The translations under genes and the position numbers were made by a program. From positions 1 to 64,000 of the forward strand of contig WNNJ02000646.1 in assembly GCA_012934845.2 (NCBI GenBank): 64,000 bases of DNA, written 5' to 3'. Positions 12,312 through 26,827 of the stretch are shown here, piece after piece (within the stretch, counting starts at the first letter, position 1; every line of letters begins with the position of its first letter). This DNA is from Pomphorhynchus laevis. Its lineage: Eukaryota > Acanthocephala > Palaeacanthocephala > Echinorhynchida > Pomphorhynchidae. Under the pieces are notes generated by a model. The model ran no database searches. It saw only the letters and a list, made by a program, of their open reading frames with translations, and was not told the DNA's origin.

Positions 12312-13989
12312 ATGTCATCGCCATTTAATAAAGATGAAAACGATGACGGCCTCGATGCGGATATAGATATGTGCATTGTTAACAACGACGCGAGTAATAC
12401 AAATGACGGTGCTGGTGAATTTGATAGTGATATGGAACTTTGTACCATTAGCACCGATAGCAATACTATCGTATCAGAGTTTTCTGACACTGTACACACC
12501 GTTAAAGACGACCGTTCAGTTATTGATGAAGAAGTACCTGATTATATGGAAGTAAGAGAAAAGATAGAAACATCGTTTATTGAAACTCAGAACAACAGCG
12601 TTGGCAATACAAATGAGACAGCTTTGCTACAATTATGCAATGAAAATCATGTCAATAATTTGGCAATCAGTGAACAAACTGTGTCGTATGATGAGGATCC
12701 TAGAAAACGAATTCATGAGTGGTTATACAACTGTGAATCTAAAAATATCACACAAAACCGTACACCTGTGCACAATGAGGAAATATTATTTCACGGAAAA
12801 CCATTTGTTATTGAGCCGAGATGTATTTTGCTTGACCGTGAACCTAATACTCATTATTTGGAAGATCCGCGGCGAAATGTATACTTTAAAAGATTACTGG
12901 ATAAACTAAGATCAGTTGCGCTAAGATTTTGGAGCCAAAAGTTTTATTACTGTTGCACAGAAGCAGACGTTATAGAAAATATCAAAAAAGTTGTTGTTTG
13001 CCAAAAAGATGCAATGTTTTGGGACAATGTTATACTTCTAATTGATCAACCTATACGACATATCAAACTTGCTGGAGATGTAGCAGCCTTGACGCCTTTG
13101 CTCGGAATGGTAATTTTTTTAGAATATTTGATTTAGCATTGATTTCTATATTCTAAATTGTCATATATAAGACATATTCATTCAAATTCATATATCATTT
13201 TCATAATTTTATCATTTAAATAATTAAAAACATAATAAACCAATCTTCGAAATAACTATTCGGACGTATTGAAAACGTAGTTTTTGCGATGAATTCAAAT
13301 CTTCACTCTAAAACATTATATATTATTATTTGTTTCATTATTCTTTGTTATAAATAAATTGTAATAAAATTTAAGAGCTTTTTAAAATAAAGTTGTATTA
13401 AAAAGAAACTGGCCACAATACAATGTAATTTTCAATAATCAATTTTGATATGATATGATTTATAATATATATCTAAACTATTTCGTAATAAAATTTAAAA
13501 ATTTTTTTTTCTCGTACTTATGCATAACCTAAACATTTGCAGTGTTATTGCTTATAACATTGCGATATTACATAATTAATATTTACGAACTAATGTTTTA
13601 AAAATTAAGAATTTTTTGATCTGTTTAATGGTATTAATCTAAAGATTATGCGTTCTAACCTAGCGAATTCAATATTTTATAGTATAAAAAATATTTGTAA
13701 AAAGTGACTTCCTCGTAGTCATTTTTATATTCTCTACATGACACTATATTTATTAATGAACAGAATTTATTTCAATGATTATTTTATTTTTAAGATATTT
13801 GGCATCACTGGTAACAACGTACCTAAATTGATACCGTCTAAGAGATATGGCGATAAGCCAGCCAGTGATCCTCGATTGGAAAGAGGAAATCGTTATTGCC
13901 AAAGAAACAAGAACAATTCTTACATGAAGATAATACCCCAAACATGTGCAGCAAAGAGTCGTGCAAATCAAAACTGCAGTGCTGGCTGA
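12312..13989 (+). CDS. Array gene copy 1, unrecognised 330-aa protein
   Basis: The coding part is exon 2 (12312-13109, 266 codons) joined to exon 3 (13795-13989, 64 codons and TGA). The intron is GT-AG, phase 0 (GGAATG|GTAATT to TTTTAAG|ATATTT). A non-coding exon 1 lies at 10859-10913 and AATAAA at 14118. The N-terminal ~150 residues are acidic, rich in D, E, N, S and T, and look disordered. A more conserved half follows, from about residue 163: FHGKPFVIEPR, HYLEDPRRNVYFKRLL, ALRFWSQKFYYC, an aromatic FWDN segment, QPIRHI, LTPLLGM, then VPKLIP and SDPRLERGNRYCQ in exon 3. No signal peptide or membrane segment is evident. I do not recognise the family. That it is a real gene is supported by the diverged paralogue at 50569-52919, which keeps these motifs and the intron position. 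A nuclear or cytosolic role is only a guess. Confidence 0.88.
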
Positions 13990-15956
13990 TGTTTTTGCAA
14001 AGTTATTTATTTTCTATCTTTATGAGAATGAATTTAAAAACTGCACAAGTATTTGTATAAATAGACAGACTGTACAAATTACGTTCTGTAATTTCTGCCT
14101 TGTTAATTTGTTTTGTAAATAAATTTCAAATTATAAATATTGCCGTTTTTTATTTGAATATCAGCTATCAACGATCTGCTATCAAGCATATTTGAAAGAC
14201 TTTCTAAAAATTGCTTATACGAGTTGGACACTTCAAAGCCGTTTTCTAGAGATTGCCAAACAGTTAAATATTGCCAAATAGTTAAACCGGAAGCCACAAC
14301 TTTTCATCGAGATGCGTTTTAGTTATTTTAATACACGAACGAAAATTCAACTGATATTTTAAATTCAAATCGGCTATTGAGATAACAAATAAAATACATG
14401 TTACTCTTTTAACTAGTTTTGAATGTTTGAGCGAACGAACATTGTAAAATTCAAAGCGATTGTTATTTTAAATCATATCACATTTTAAGATGCTTCAGTT
14501 ATAGAAAAAACATTATGTTAATTAATAATAATGTAAAAGTACTTTTTCAAAAAGTATAAATTGTTTTTAAAAAATCAAATTTCAAGCAGCTTGGACACAA
14601 CTCCTTGGTATCTACAAATAACATTTAGAAATAGCAGACATCTTATGCATAACGTAATGAGATAAGCTTATAATCCTTAGCATTTTCTAATAATCAATTC
14701 AGCTAACTGAGTCTACATATTTTATTTAATAATATAATAAACAAAACATAATAATGCTAAATCAAAATTTAATGATTAAATAATGAAATTGTTACAAGAT
14801 TTTTATAATTTATATCAAGTTTAAATAAAAATTGAAATTTAAAAATAAAAATTTAATTTGTATTTAATTTAAAGTGTACTTACAGTTACAAACGTTCATT
14901 ATGATGTTAAATGAAAAGTTTGCAACATATAATATTCAAAATGTCAATCAAACAAATATATTTTTCTTAGATTAACAAAAGTAACACTTTTATTATATTT
15001 CAAAAATATCGATATTTTTAATCTCATTAAATTTTTATCTCATGTTGACAATAAATATTATTTCGTTTTTGTTCATTTGACTTTTTCTTATTTTAAAACA
15101 TCACACGTGAAAAGGACTATTGCAATAATCGAAAATTTCTGTACAATAATTTTCTATTCCTATTTATCTCGATGTTTCAGCGCCCTGAACAATCAAATAA
15201 ATTTTACAAAGAAACATATAGCTTAGTTAATTATTTGATGAACAAGACGGATAATTTTGAATTTTTGACAAATTTGTTATTTTCGATAAATACTGATATT
15301 TTAAATACTTTCAAAATGTAAATATACACAAGAAAATATTATTCAGCAATTTATAAATTAAGCATGAAAATGTATCAACAAAAAATATTAATTGTATAAG
15401 ATCATTTATAGAAGCTAATTCTTGATTCAAATGCCCAAAGAAATAAGATACGGGTCCAACTTGAATGTAAAATGTATCTGAGTTTATTTCATGAATACAG
15501 TTAATATCTAGAAGTTAGTTCGATATTGAGCGATATGAAATGTAGATTTTATACAAATATGTCATATGTGATTCCTCCTAATGTCATTCAGTACTTGATA
15601 TGGAAAAATCAAGAAATTCAAATTATACATCAAGAATATTTTTGTATATTTGCGAATATTAAAATAGACATAATTTTCATCATCTATCTATCAGAAAAAT
15701 CTAACTAACAGACAAATAATTGATTTTTTCATGTTGATAATTTTTTTCACTATAATACTTAGTAAACCATTTTTTAGATAACCTCTGTCTCAGATACTGA
15801 AACTATGTAATATTAATACTACATTATAATTTTTTCTAATTTTTTTGCAAATTTGATCAATGTTTTCTTTTTATTATAATAACGATGTATAAATTAACCA
15901 GATATTATAAAAATATTTAATTTACAATATATAAGTCCACAAAATATCATTAAAAT

Positions 15957-16152
15957 GATATTATGGATGGATAATAAACCATATTCTTGGTATTAGAATA
16001 AGATACTAGATAATCAAATTTCAAAGGAATAAAAACGTTTTAAGCATGTATTTGGCCCCGCTGCTATGTTAGTTCGATAAATAGTGGCTGAAAACAGGAT
16101 AGCATGGCAGTTCTTCTTGACGTCATCTTATCCTTATTCTTATACATCGTAG
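15957..16152 (+). mobile_element. Decayed Penelope-like element tail, unit 2
   Basis: Same relic as in unit 1, with the GTATTTGGCCCC word at 16048, carried along by the tandem duplication. Confidence 0.75.
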
Positions 16153-17244
16153 GTTAGTTATCATTTAACTTATAACAATTTACTATTATTTATATTTAAA
16201 TTTTAAATTTTGATTTGATACAAATATCAATTGTATAACATCTGATATAATTATTAATTATTTATAATTATTTATCTTTTTTGATTTATATATAGTTTAA
16301 ACTATGTAAACTCTATTATCTGATCTAATTATATAAATTAAGAAATGAAATAAACATTATGTTTTTCCAAACGATCAAAATTCTTTCAATTTTTAATCGT
16401 CTTTTATATGTAGCAAAAAATATATTACTCTGAAGTCGCATTACTCCGAATAAATACGTTATTAAATATTTTGCAGTCGAAAAATAGAGAACTTGCTGCC
16501 ATTTAATTATGAAATTTAAACAGAATGAGATATTAAAAAGTTTGCTTACCTCAAATTGAATGCTTTACGATTAGATATTTTACAATAATTATATTTACAC
16601 ATCTCAATTTAGCATTTTTATATAACGGATTTATATTTTTTAATCTCAGCAAAAGCATTAATTATATTCTTTAGTAACAATACACTAATTTTTTATGTAA
16701 CTCTTTAACAAAATATATACATCCAATATTAATATTATGAGCGGTAGAAATAATATCATCTGCGTATATATACCATCGATATTCTACTTGCAATATTTTC
16801 TCAATATAAATTACAATCGAGCCAAATTATAAAACCCAGACGTTCAAAGATGTTAACTTTAAATTGTAAGTACAACAGTATTTTTTAACACTTTACAAAA
16901 TTTCAACTCCGTTAAAGCAAAACCCTTATTGTTTCATTTTACAAGTTTCTATTGTTGCTTTAAAACAACACACAGGGATTAGTCTTCGATATTATTGTTT
17001 GAGCAGATGTTGCTGTGGCTTAGTGAGTTTAAGTAATAAGGATAAGCGACACTATGGTGTACAGAAAACAATAGTTTTAACTTTGGGTAGGTTTACAATA
17101 TATTTATTGTTTGTCAAACATTTTGATTGGTTTGTATTGACTGTATACTAACAGACAAAAATACATAATCATGAATAGTAAAATGTTTTAGAAAAATTTA
17201 GTCATCTTGTAATCAACTAACTGCATAATTATTGCAATCAACGA

Positions 17245-17330
17245 ATATATATATAAACTTTGATATAAAGTACTCAGTGAATTACAAACCTTTTGAGAAG
17301 GATAACTTATCTGTTATTTACGAAAACAAG
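17245..17330 (+). promoter_or_regulatory. Core promoter and 5' UTR exon, copy 2
   Basis: Same TATA and initiator arrangement as copy 1, with the initiator A at 17276, exon 17276-17330 and donor GTAAGC at 17331. The TATA run has the same length as in copy 1. Confidence 0.7.
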
Positions 17331-17470
17331 GTAAGCAGTTTAGATGAATCTATTTACATATTCAAATTATAATTGATTAAAGAGTTTTTTTTGATTTATC
17401 GACAGCATATTGTTGACAAAAATATGACGTACTAAGAAAACTGTAATTTGTCCTTTTATAGAAAAGATAA

Positions 17471-18180
17471 CAATTGCGGCAGCTGCACTTCATTCCGGGG
17501 CCTACCTTTCACACACGTCCCAGTTCGTCGCTCGGCACAAGACTCGACGACTCATCACTACGCATTGCCATTGCCCTGCGCCTCGGTACCCCAGTCTGTC
17601 TGCCACATATATGTGTCTGCGGAGCGGATGTATAGGACAGCGACGACATAGGCTCAGCTGCCATTAGTCAGTCTGCCGACTGTCACGCCACAGCGAAGTC
17701 AACGATCTCATCAAGCGTGCACTGATGTCGGCAGAAATTCGATCGCATACGGACCCGAAGTCACTGGCGCAACATGATGATATTGGCCGGATGGATTGTT
17801 ACTGACTTTATGGTCAAGTGGCAGGAGTTTGGCTTGGGACTTCACCTGCCTAGACAACTTAGCACCGAGTTGTTAAATTTCAGCTGTGACCGCACCGGAA
17901 GCGGTAGCCAGTGGAGCAGAGGACAAGAAACGCAGCAAATACGCCTGCCTGACACCGATCTACAATTTTGTGCCGGTCGCCGTGGAAACGTTTTTGTGCG
18001 TTGGGCCCAGAGGCGGAAGGCCTAATGCACAAAATAGGTCGGCAGATAGCAGCAGTGACCGGAGAGCGGCGGTCCACGGATTTTTTGCTGCGGAGGCTGA
18101 GCGTTGCCATCCAACGCGGTTACGCTTGTTGCTTTCTGGGCACGGTTACGGGGACGTGCGATAGACAATACTTTGAATAA
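17471..18180 (+). mobile_element. GC-rich decayed retroelement piece, copy 2
   Basis: Same relic as in copy 1, with a GTTAAATTTC variant near 17872 shared with copies 4 and 5. Confidence 0.6.
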
Positions 18181-18728
18181 TTTATTATTTGCAATTGTTG
18201 GTTTTTATTTTTTCTTTAAAAATATAAATTAATAAACTATTCAGTTTGGTAAAATCATTAATTTTAAGCAACAAAAATTGTTTTTTTTTCTGATTTATTC
18301 ACAGTATATTGTTTACAAAAATATGACGCATTGAGAAAACTGTAATTTGTTCTTTTATGAAAAAGATAATAAAATCAAAATTATCTTAGCAATAATGACG
18401 TAGTTGCATGATTTGAATTAAAAATTGAATGCAACAAAGATTCAATTGTCAATTAATGAGATAACACGAATTTTGCATTTTTAAATTAATATTAAATGTA
18501 ATAAATTCAATATTACGTTTGTTTAAAATTAATTTTAAAATTAATTTTAATAATAGAAATGTGACAATATCCAGATAAGAATTGAAAATAAAATGAAACA
18601 GTACGCACAGATGTTCGTATTTATGTATCATATACTTTGTTTTGAAAAAAGGATTTTCACTCAAACTTTATGTATTAAATATATAATTTGATGTTTGCGA
18701 TTATTTAGGAATTTCGGGTATTGTAAAA

Positions 18729-20407
18729 ATGTCATCGCCATTTAATAAAGATGAAAACGATGACGGCCTCGATGCGGATATAGATATGTGCATTGTTAAC
18801 AACGACGCGAGTAATACAAATGACGGTGCTGGTGAATTTGATAGTGATATGGAACTTTGTACCATTAGCACCGATAGCAATACTATCGTATCAGAGTTTT
18901 CTGACACTGTACACACCGTTAAAGACGACCGTTCAGTTATTGATGAAGAAGTACCTGATTATATGGAAGTAAGAGAAAAGATAGAAACATCGTTTATTGA
19001 AACTCAGAACAACAGCGTTGGCAATACAAATGAGACAGCTTTGCTACAATTATGCAATGAAAATCATGTCAATAATTTGGCAATCAGTGAACAAACTGTG
19101 TCGTATGATGAGGATCCTAGAAAACGAATTCATGAGTGGTTATACAACTGTGAATCTAAAAATATCACACAAAACCGTACACCTGTTCACAATGAGGAAA
19201 TATTATTTCACGGAAAACCATTTGTTATTGAGCCGAGATGTATTTTGCTTGACCGTGAACCTAATACTCATTATTTGGAAGATCCGCGGCGAAATGTATA
19301 CTTTAAAAGATTACTGGATAAACTAAGATCAGTTGCGCTAAGATTTTGGAGCCAAAAGTTTTATTACTGTTGCACAGAAGCAGACGTTATAGAAAATATC
19401 AAAAAAGTTGTTGTTTGCCAAAAAGATGCAATGTTTTGGGACAATGTTATACTTCTAATTGATCAACCTATACGACATATCAAACTTGCTGGAGATGTAG
19501 CAGCCTTGACGCCTTTGCTCGGAATGGTAATTTTTTTTAGAATATTTGATTTAGCATTGATTTCTATATTCTAAATTGTCATATATAAGACATATTCATT
19601 CAAATTCATATATCATTTTCATAATTTTATCATTTAAATAATTAAAAACATAATAAACCAATCTTCGAAATAACTATTCGGACGTATTGAAAACGTAGTT
19701 TTTGCGATGAATTCAAATCTTCACTCTAAAACATTATATATTATTATTTGTTTCATTATTCTTTGTTATAAATAAATTGTAATAAAATTTAAGAGCTTTT
19801 TAAAATAAAGTTGTATTAAAAAGAAACTGGCCACAATACAATGTAATTTTCAATAATCAATTTTGATATGATATGATTTATAATATATATCTAAACTATT
19901 TCGTAATAAAATTTAAAAATTTTTTTTTCTCGTACTTATGCATAACCTAAACATTTGCAGTGTTATTGCTTATAACATTGCGATATTACATAATTAATAT
20001 TTACGAACTAATGTTTTAAAAATTAAGAATTTTTTGATCTGTTTAATGGTATTAATCTAAAGATTATGCGTTCTAACCTAGCGAATTCAATATTTTATAG
20101 TATAAAAAATATTTGTAAAAAGTGACTTCCTCGTAGTCATTTTTATATTCTCTACATGACACTATATTTATTAATGAACAGAATTTATTTCAATGATTAT
20201 TTTATTTTTAAGATATTTGGCATCACTGGTAACAACGTACCTAAATTGATACCGTCTAAGAGATATGGCGATAAGCCAGCCAGTGATCCTCGATTGGAAA
20301 GAGGAAATCGTTATTGCCAAAGAAACAAGAACAATTCTTACATGAAGATAATACCCCAAACATGTGCAGCAAAGAGTCGTGCAAATCAAAACTGCAGTGC
20401 TGGCTGA
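18729..20407 (+). CDS. Array gene copy 2
   Basis: Exons 18729-19526 and 20213-20407, with exon 1 at 17276-17330. The protein appears identical to copy 1; a GTG to GTT change in the codon after NRTP is silent. The intron 2 poly-T after the donor is one base longer than in copy 1, which changes only the frame read into the intron, not the protein. Poly(A) signal AATAAA at 20536. Confidence 0.88.
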
Positions 20408-22375
20408 TGTTTTTGCAAAGTTATTTATTTTCTATCTTTATGAGAATGAATTTACAAACTGCACAAGTATTTGTATAAATAGACAGACTGTACAAATTAC
20501 GTTCTGTAATTTCTGCCTTGTTAATTTGTTTTGTAAATAAATTTCAAATTATAAATATTGCCGTTTTTTATTTGAATATCAGCTATCAACGATCTGCTAT
20601 CAAGCATATTTGAAAGACTTTCTAAAAATTGCTTATACGAGTTGGACACTTCAAAGCCGTTTTCTAGAGATTGCCAAACAGTTAAATATTGCCAAATAGT
20701 TAAACCGGAAGCCACAACTTTTCATCGAGATGCGTTTTAGTTATTTTAATACACGAACAAAAAGTCAACTGATATTTTAAATTCAAATCGGCTATTGAGA
20801 TAACAAATAAAATACATGTTACTCTTTTAACTAGTTTTGAATGTTTGAGCGAACGAACATTGTAAAATTCAAAGCGATTGTTATTTTAAATCATATCACA
20901 TTTTAAGATGCTTCAGTTATAGAAAAAACATTATGTTAATTAATAATAATGTAAAAGTACTTTTTCAAAAAGTATAAATTGTTTTTAAAAAATCAAATTT
21001 CAAGCAGCTTGGACACAACTCCTTGGTATCTACAAATAACATTTAGAAATAGCAGACATCTTATGCATAACGTAATGAGATAAGCTTATAATCCTTAGCA
21101 TTTTCTAATAATCAAATCAGCTAACTGAGTCTACATATTTTATTTAATAATATAATAAACAAAACATAATAATGCTAAATCAAAATTTAATGATTAAATA
21201 ATGAAATTGTTACAAGATTTTTATAATTTATATCAAGTTTAAATAAAAATTGAAATTTAAAAATAAAAATTTAATTTGTATTTAATTTAAAGTGTACTTA
21301 CAGTTACAAACGTTCATTATGATGTTAAATGAAAAGTTTGCAACATATAATATTCAAAATGTCAATCAAACAAATATATTTTTCTTAGATTAACAAAAGT
21401 AACACTTTTATTATATTTCAAAAATATCGATATTTTTAATCTCATTAAATTTTTATCTCATGTTGACAATAAATATTATTTCGTTTTTGTTCATTTGACT
21501 TTTTCTTATTTCAAAACATCACACGTGAAAAGGACTATTGCAATAATCGAAAATTTCTGTACAATAATTTTCTATTCCCATTTATCTCGATGTTTCAGCG
21601 CCCTGAACAATCAAATAAATTTTACAAAGAAACATATAGCTTAGTTAATTATTTGATGAACAAGACGGATAATTTTGAATTTTTGACAAATTTGTTATTT
21701 TCGATAAATACTGATATTTTAAATACTTTCAAAATGTAAATATACACAAGAAAATATTATTCTGCAGTTTATAAATTAAGCATGAAAATGTATCAACAAA
21801 AAATATTAATTGTATAAGATCATTTATAGAAGCTAATTCTTGATTCAAATGCCCAAAGAAATAAGATACGGGTCCAACTTGAATGTAAAATGTATCTGAG
21901 TTTATTTCATGAATACAGTTAATATCTAGAAGTTAGTTCGATATTGAGCGATATGAAATGTAGATTTTATACAAATATGTCATATGTGATTCCTCCTAAT
22001 GTCATTCAGTACTTGATATGGAAAAATCAAGAAATTCAAATTATTACATCAAGAATATTTTTGTATATTTGCGAATATTAAAATAGACATAATTTTCATC
22101 ATCTATCTATCAGAAAAATCTAACTAACAGACAAATAATTGATTTTTTCATGTTGATAATTTTTTTCACTATAATACTTAGTAAACCATTTTTTAGATAA
22201 CCTCTGTCTCAGATACTGAAACTATGTAATATTAATACTACATTATAATTTTTTCTAATTTTTTTGCAAATTTGATCAATGTTTTCTTTTTATTATAATA
22301 ACGATGTATAAATTAACCAGATATTATAAAAATATTTAATTTACAATATATAAGTCCACAAAATATCATTAAAAT

Positions 22376-22571
22376 GATATTATGGATGGATAATAAACCA
22401 TATTCTTGGTATTAGAATAAGATACTAGATAATCAAATTTCAAAGGAATAAAAACGTTTTAAGCATGTATTTGGCCCCGCTGCTATGTTAGTTCGATAAA
22501 TAGTGGCTGAAAACAGGATAGCATGGCAGTTCTTCTTGACGTCATCTTATCCTTATTCTTATACATCGTAG
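22376..22571 (+). mobile_element. Decayed Penelope-like element tail, unit 3
   Basis: Same relic as in unit 1, with the GTATTTGGCCCC word at 22467. Confidence 0.75.
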
Positions 22572-23663
22572 GTTAGTTATCATTTAACTTATAACAATTT
22601 ACTATTATTTATATTTAAATTTTAAATTTTGATTTGATACAAATATCAATTGTATAACATCTGATATAATTATTAATTATTTATAATTATTTATCTTTTT
22701 TGATTTATATATAGTTTAAACTATGTAAACTCTATTATCTGATCTAATTATATAAATTAAGAAATGAAATAAACATTATTTTTTTCCAAACGATCAAAAT
22801 TCTTTCAATTTTTAATCGTCTTTTATATGTAGCAAAAAATATATTACTCTGAAGTCGCATTACTCCGAATAAATACGTTATTAAATATTTTGCAGTCGAA
22901 AAATAGAAAACTTGCTGCCATTTAATTATGAAATTTAAACAGAATGAGATATTAAAAAGTTTGCTTACCTCAAATTGAACGCTTTACGATTAGATATTTT
23001 ACAATAATTATATTTACACATCTCAATTTAGCATTTTTATATAACGGATTTATATTTTTTAATCTCAGCAAAAGCATTAATTATATTCTTCAGTAACAAT
23101 ACACTAATTTTATATGTAACTCTTTAACAAAATATATACATCCAATATTAATATTATGAGCGGTAGAAATAATATCATCTGCGTATATATACCATCGATA
23201 TTCTACTTGCAATATTTTCTCAATATAAATTACAATCGAGCCAAATTATAAAACCCAGACGTTCAAAGATGTTAACTTTAAATTGTAAGTACAACAGTAT
23301 TTTTTAACACTTTACAAAATTTCAACTCCGTTAAAGCAAAACCCTTATTGTTTCATTTTACAAGTTTCTATTGTTGCTTTAAAACAACACACAGGGATTA
23401 GTCTTCGATATTATTGTTTGAGCAGATGTTGCTGTGGCTTAGTGAGTTTAAGTAATAAGGATAAGCGACACTATGGTGTACAGAAAACAATAGTTTTAAC
23501 TTTGGGTAGGTTTACAATATATTTATTGTTTGTCAAACATTTTGATTGGTTTGTATTGACTGTATACTAACAGACAAAAATACATAATCATGAATAGTAA
23601 AATGTTTTAGAAAAATTTAGTCATCTTGTAATCAACTAACTGCATAATTATTGCAATCAACGA

Positions 23664-23749
23664 ATATATAGATAAACTTTGATATAAAGTACTCAGTGAA
23701 TTACAAACCTTTTGAGAAGGATAACTTATCTGTTATTTACGAAAACAAG
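23664..23749 (+). promoter_or_regulatory. Core promoter and 5' UTR exon, copy 3 (TATA changed)
   Basis: The initiator A is at 23695 and the exon is 23695-23749. The TATA run reads ATATATAGATAAAC instead of ATATATATATAAAC, so the TATAAA core is replaced by GATAAA. This may weaken the promoter of this copy. Confidence 0.65.
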
Positions 23750-23890
23750 GTAAGCAGTTTAGATGAATCTATTTACATATTCAAATTATAATTGATTAAA
23801 GAGTTTTTTTTTGATTTATCGACAGCATATTGTTGACAAAAATATGACGTACTAAGAAAACTGTAATTTGTCCTTTTATAGAAAAGATAA

Positions 23891-24600
23891 CAATTGCGGC
23901 AGCTGCACTTCATTCCGGGGCCTTCCTTTCACACACGTCCCAGTTCGTCGCTCGGCACAAGACTCGACGACCCATCACTACGCATTGCCATTGCCCTGCG
24001 CCTCGGTACCCCAGTCTGTCTGCCACATATATGTGTCTGCGGAGCGGATGTATAGGACAGCGACGACATAGGCTCAGCTGCCATTAGTCAGTCTGCCGAC
24101 TGTCACGCCACAGCGAAGTCAACGATCTCATCAAGCGTGCACTGATGTCGGCAGAAATTCGATCGCATACGGACCCGAAGTCACTGGCGCAACATGATGA
24201 TATTGGCCGGATGGATTGTTACTGACTTTATGGTCAAGTGGCAGGAGTTTGGCTTGGGACTTCACCTGCCTAGACAACTTAGCACCGAGTTGTTTAAATA
24301 CAGCTGTGACCGCACCGGAAGCGGTAGCCAGTGGAGCAGAGGATAAGAAACGCAGCAAATACGCCTGCCTGACACCGATCTACAATTTTGTGCCGGTCGC
24401 CGTGGAAACGTTTTTGTGCGTTGGGCCCAGAGGCGGAAGGCCTAATGCACAAAATAGGTCGGCAGATAGCAGCAGTGACCGGAGAGCGGCGGTCCACGGA
24501 TTTTTTGCTGCGGAGGCTGAGCGTTGCCATCCAACGCGGTTACGCTTGTTGCTTTCTGGGCACGGTTACGGGAACGTGCGATAGACAATACTTTGAATAA
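23891..24600 (+). mobile_element. GC-rich decayed retroelement piece, copy 3
   Basis: Same relic as in copy 1, with the copy-1 form GTTTAAATAC near 24291. Confidence 0.6.
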
Positions 24601-25147
24601 TTTATTATTTGCAATTGTTGGTTTTTATTTTTTCTTTAAAAATATAAATTAATAAACTATTCAGTTTGGTAAAATCATTAATTTTAAGCAACAAAAATTG
24701 TTTTTTTTCTGATTTATTCACAGTATATTGTTTACAAAAATATGACGCATTGAGAAAACTGTAATTTGTTCTTTTATGAAAAAGATAATAAAATCAAAAT
24801 TATCTTAGCAATAATGACGTAGTTGCATGATTTGAATTAAAAATTGAATGCAACAAAGATTCAATTGTCAATTAATGAGATAACACGAATTTTGCATTTT
24901 TAAATTAATATTAAATGTAATAAATTCAATATTACGTTTGTTTAAAATTAATTTTAAAATTAATTTTAATAATAGAAATGTGACAATATCCAGATAAGAA
25001 TTGAAAATTAAATGAAACAGTACGCACAGATGTTCGTATTTATGTATCATATACTTTGTTTTGAAAAAAGGTTTTTCACTCAAACTTTATGTATTAAATA
25101 TATAATTTGATGTTTGCGATTATTTAGGAATTTCGGGTATTGTAAAA

Positions 25148-26827
25148 ATGTCATCGCCATTTAATAAAGATGAAAACGATGACGGCCTCGATGCGGATAT
25201 AGATATGTGCATTGTTAACAACGACGCGAGTAATACAAATGACGGTGCTGGTGAATTTGATAGTGATATGGAACTTTGTACCATTAGCACCGATAGCAAT
25301 ACTATCGTATCAGAGTTTTCTGACACTGTACACACCGTTAAAGACGACCGTTCAGTTATTGATGAAGAAGTACCTGATTATATGGAAGTAAGAGAAAAGA
25401 TAGAAACATCGTTTATTGAAACTCAGAACAACAGCGTTGGCAATACAAATGAGACAGCTTTGCTACAATTATGCAATGAAAATCATGTCAATAATTTGGC
25501 AATCAGTGAACAAACTGTGTCGTATGATGAGGATCCTAGAAAACGAATTCATGAGTGGTTATACAACTGTGAATCTAAAAATATCACACAAAACCGTACA
25601 CCTGTGCACAATGAGGAAATATTATTTCACGGAAAACCATTTGTTATTGAGCCGAGATGTATTTTGCTTGACCGTGAACCTAATACTCATTATTTGGAAG
25701 ATCCGCGGCGAAATGTATACTTTAAAAGATTACTGGATAAACTAAGATCAGTTGCGCTAAGATTTTGGAGCCAAAAGTTTTATTACTGTTGCACAGAAGC
25801 AGACGTTATGGAAAATATCAAAAAAGTTGTTGTTTGCCAAAAAGATGCAATGTTTTGGGACAATGTTATACTTCTAATTGATCAACCTATACGACATATC
25901 AAACTTGCTGGAGATGTAGCAGCCTTGACGCCTTTGCTCGGAATGGTAATTTTTTTTAGAATATTTGATTTAGCATTGATTTCTATATTCTAAATTGTCA
26001 TATATAAGACATATTCATTCAAATTCATATATCATTTTCATAATTTTATCATTTAAATAATTAAAAACATAATAAACCAATCTTCGAAATAACTATTCGG
26101 ACGTATTGAAAACGTAGTTTTTGCGATGAATTCAAATCTTCACTCTAAAACATTATATATTATTATTTATTTCATTATTCTTTGTTATAAATAAATTGTA
26201 ATAAAATTTAAGAGCTTTTTAAAATAAAGTTGTATTAAAAAGAAACTGGCCACAATACAATGTAATTTTCAATAATCAATTTTGATATGATATGATTTAT
26301 AATATATATCTAAACTATTTCGTAATAAAATTTAAAAATTTTTATTTTCTCGTACTTATGCATAACCTAAACATTTGCAGTGTTATTGCTTATAACATTG
26401 CGATATTACATAATTAATATTTACGAACTAATGTTTTAAAAATTAAGAATTTTTTGATCTGTTTAATGGTATTAATCTAAAGATTATGCGTTCTAACCTA
26501 GCGAATTCAATATTTTATAGTATAAAAAATATCTGTAAAAAGTGACTTCCTCGTAGTCATTTTTATATTCTCTACATGACACTATATTTATTAATGAACA
26601 GAATTTATTTCAATGATTATTTTATTTTTAAGATATTTGGCATCACTGGTAACAACGTACCTAAATTGATACCGTCTAAGAGATATGGCGATAAGCCAGC
26701 CAGTGATCCTCGATTGGAAAGAGGAAATCGTTATTGCCAAAGAAACAAGAACAATTCTTACATGAAGATAATACCCCAAACATGTGCAGCAAAGAGTCGT
26801 GCAAATCAAAACTGCAGTGCTGGCTGA
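25148..26827 (+). CDS. Array gene copy 3
   Basis: Exons 25148-25945 and 26633-26827, with exon 1 at 23695-23749. It differs from copy 1 by Ile221 to Met (ATA to ATG at 25808), a change shared with copy 5 but not with copy 4 between them. Its TATA box is altered, so expression may differ. Otherwise complete, with intact splice sites. Confidence 0.87.

Noticed and set aside
13110-13140. Apparent different C-terminus of copy 1 compared with other copies
   Set aside because: The difference comes from a one-base poly-T indel just inside intron 2; the spliced proteins agree.
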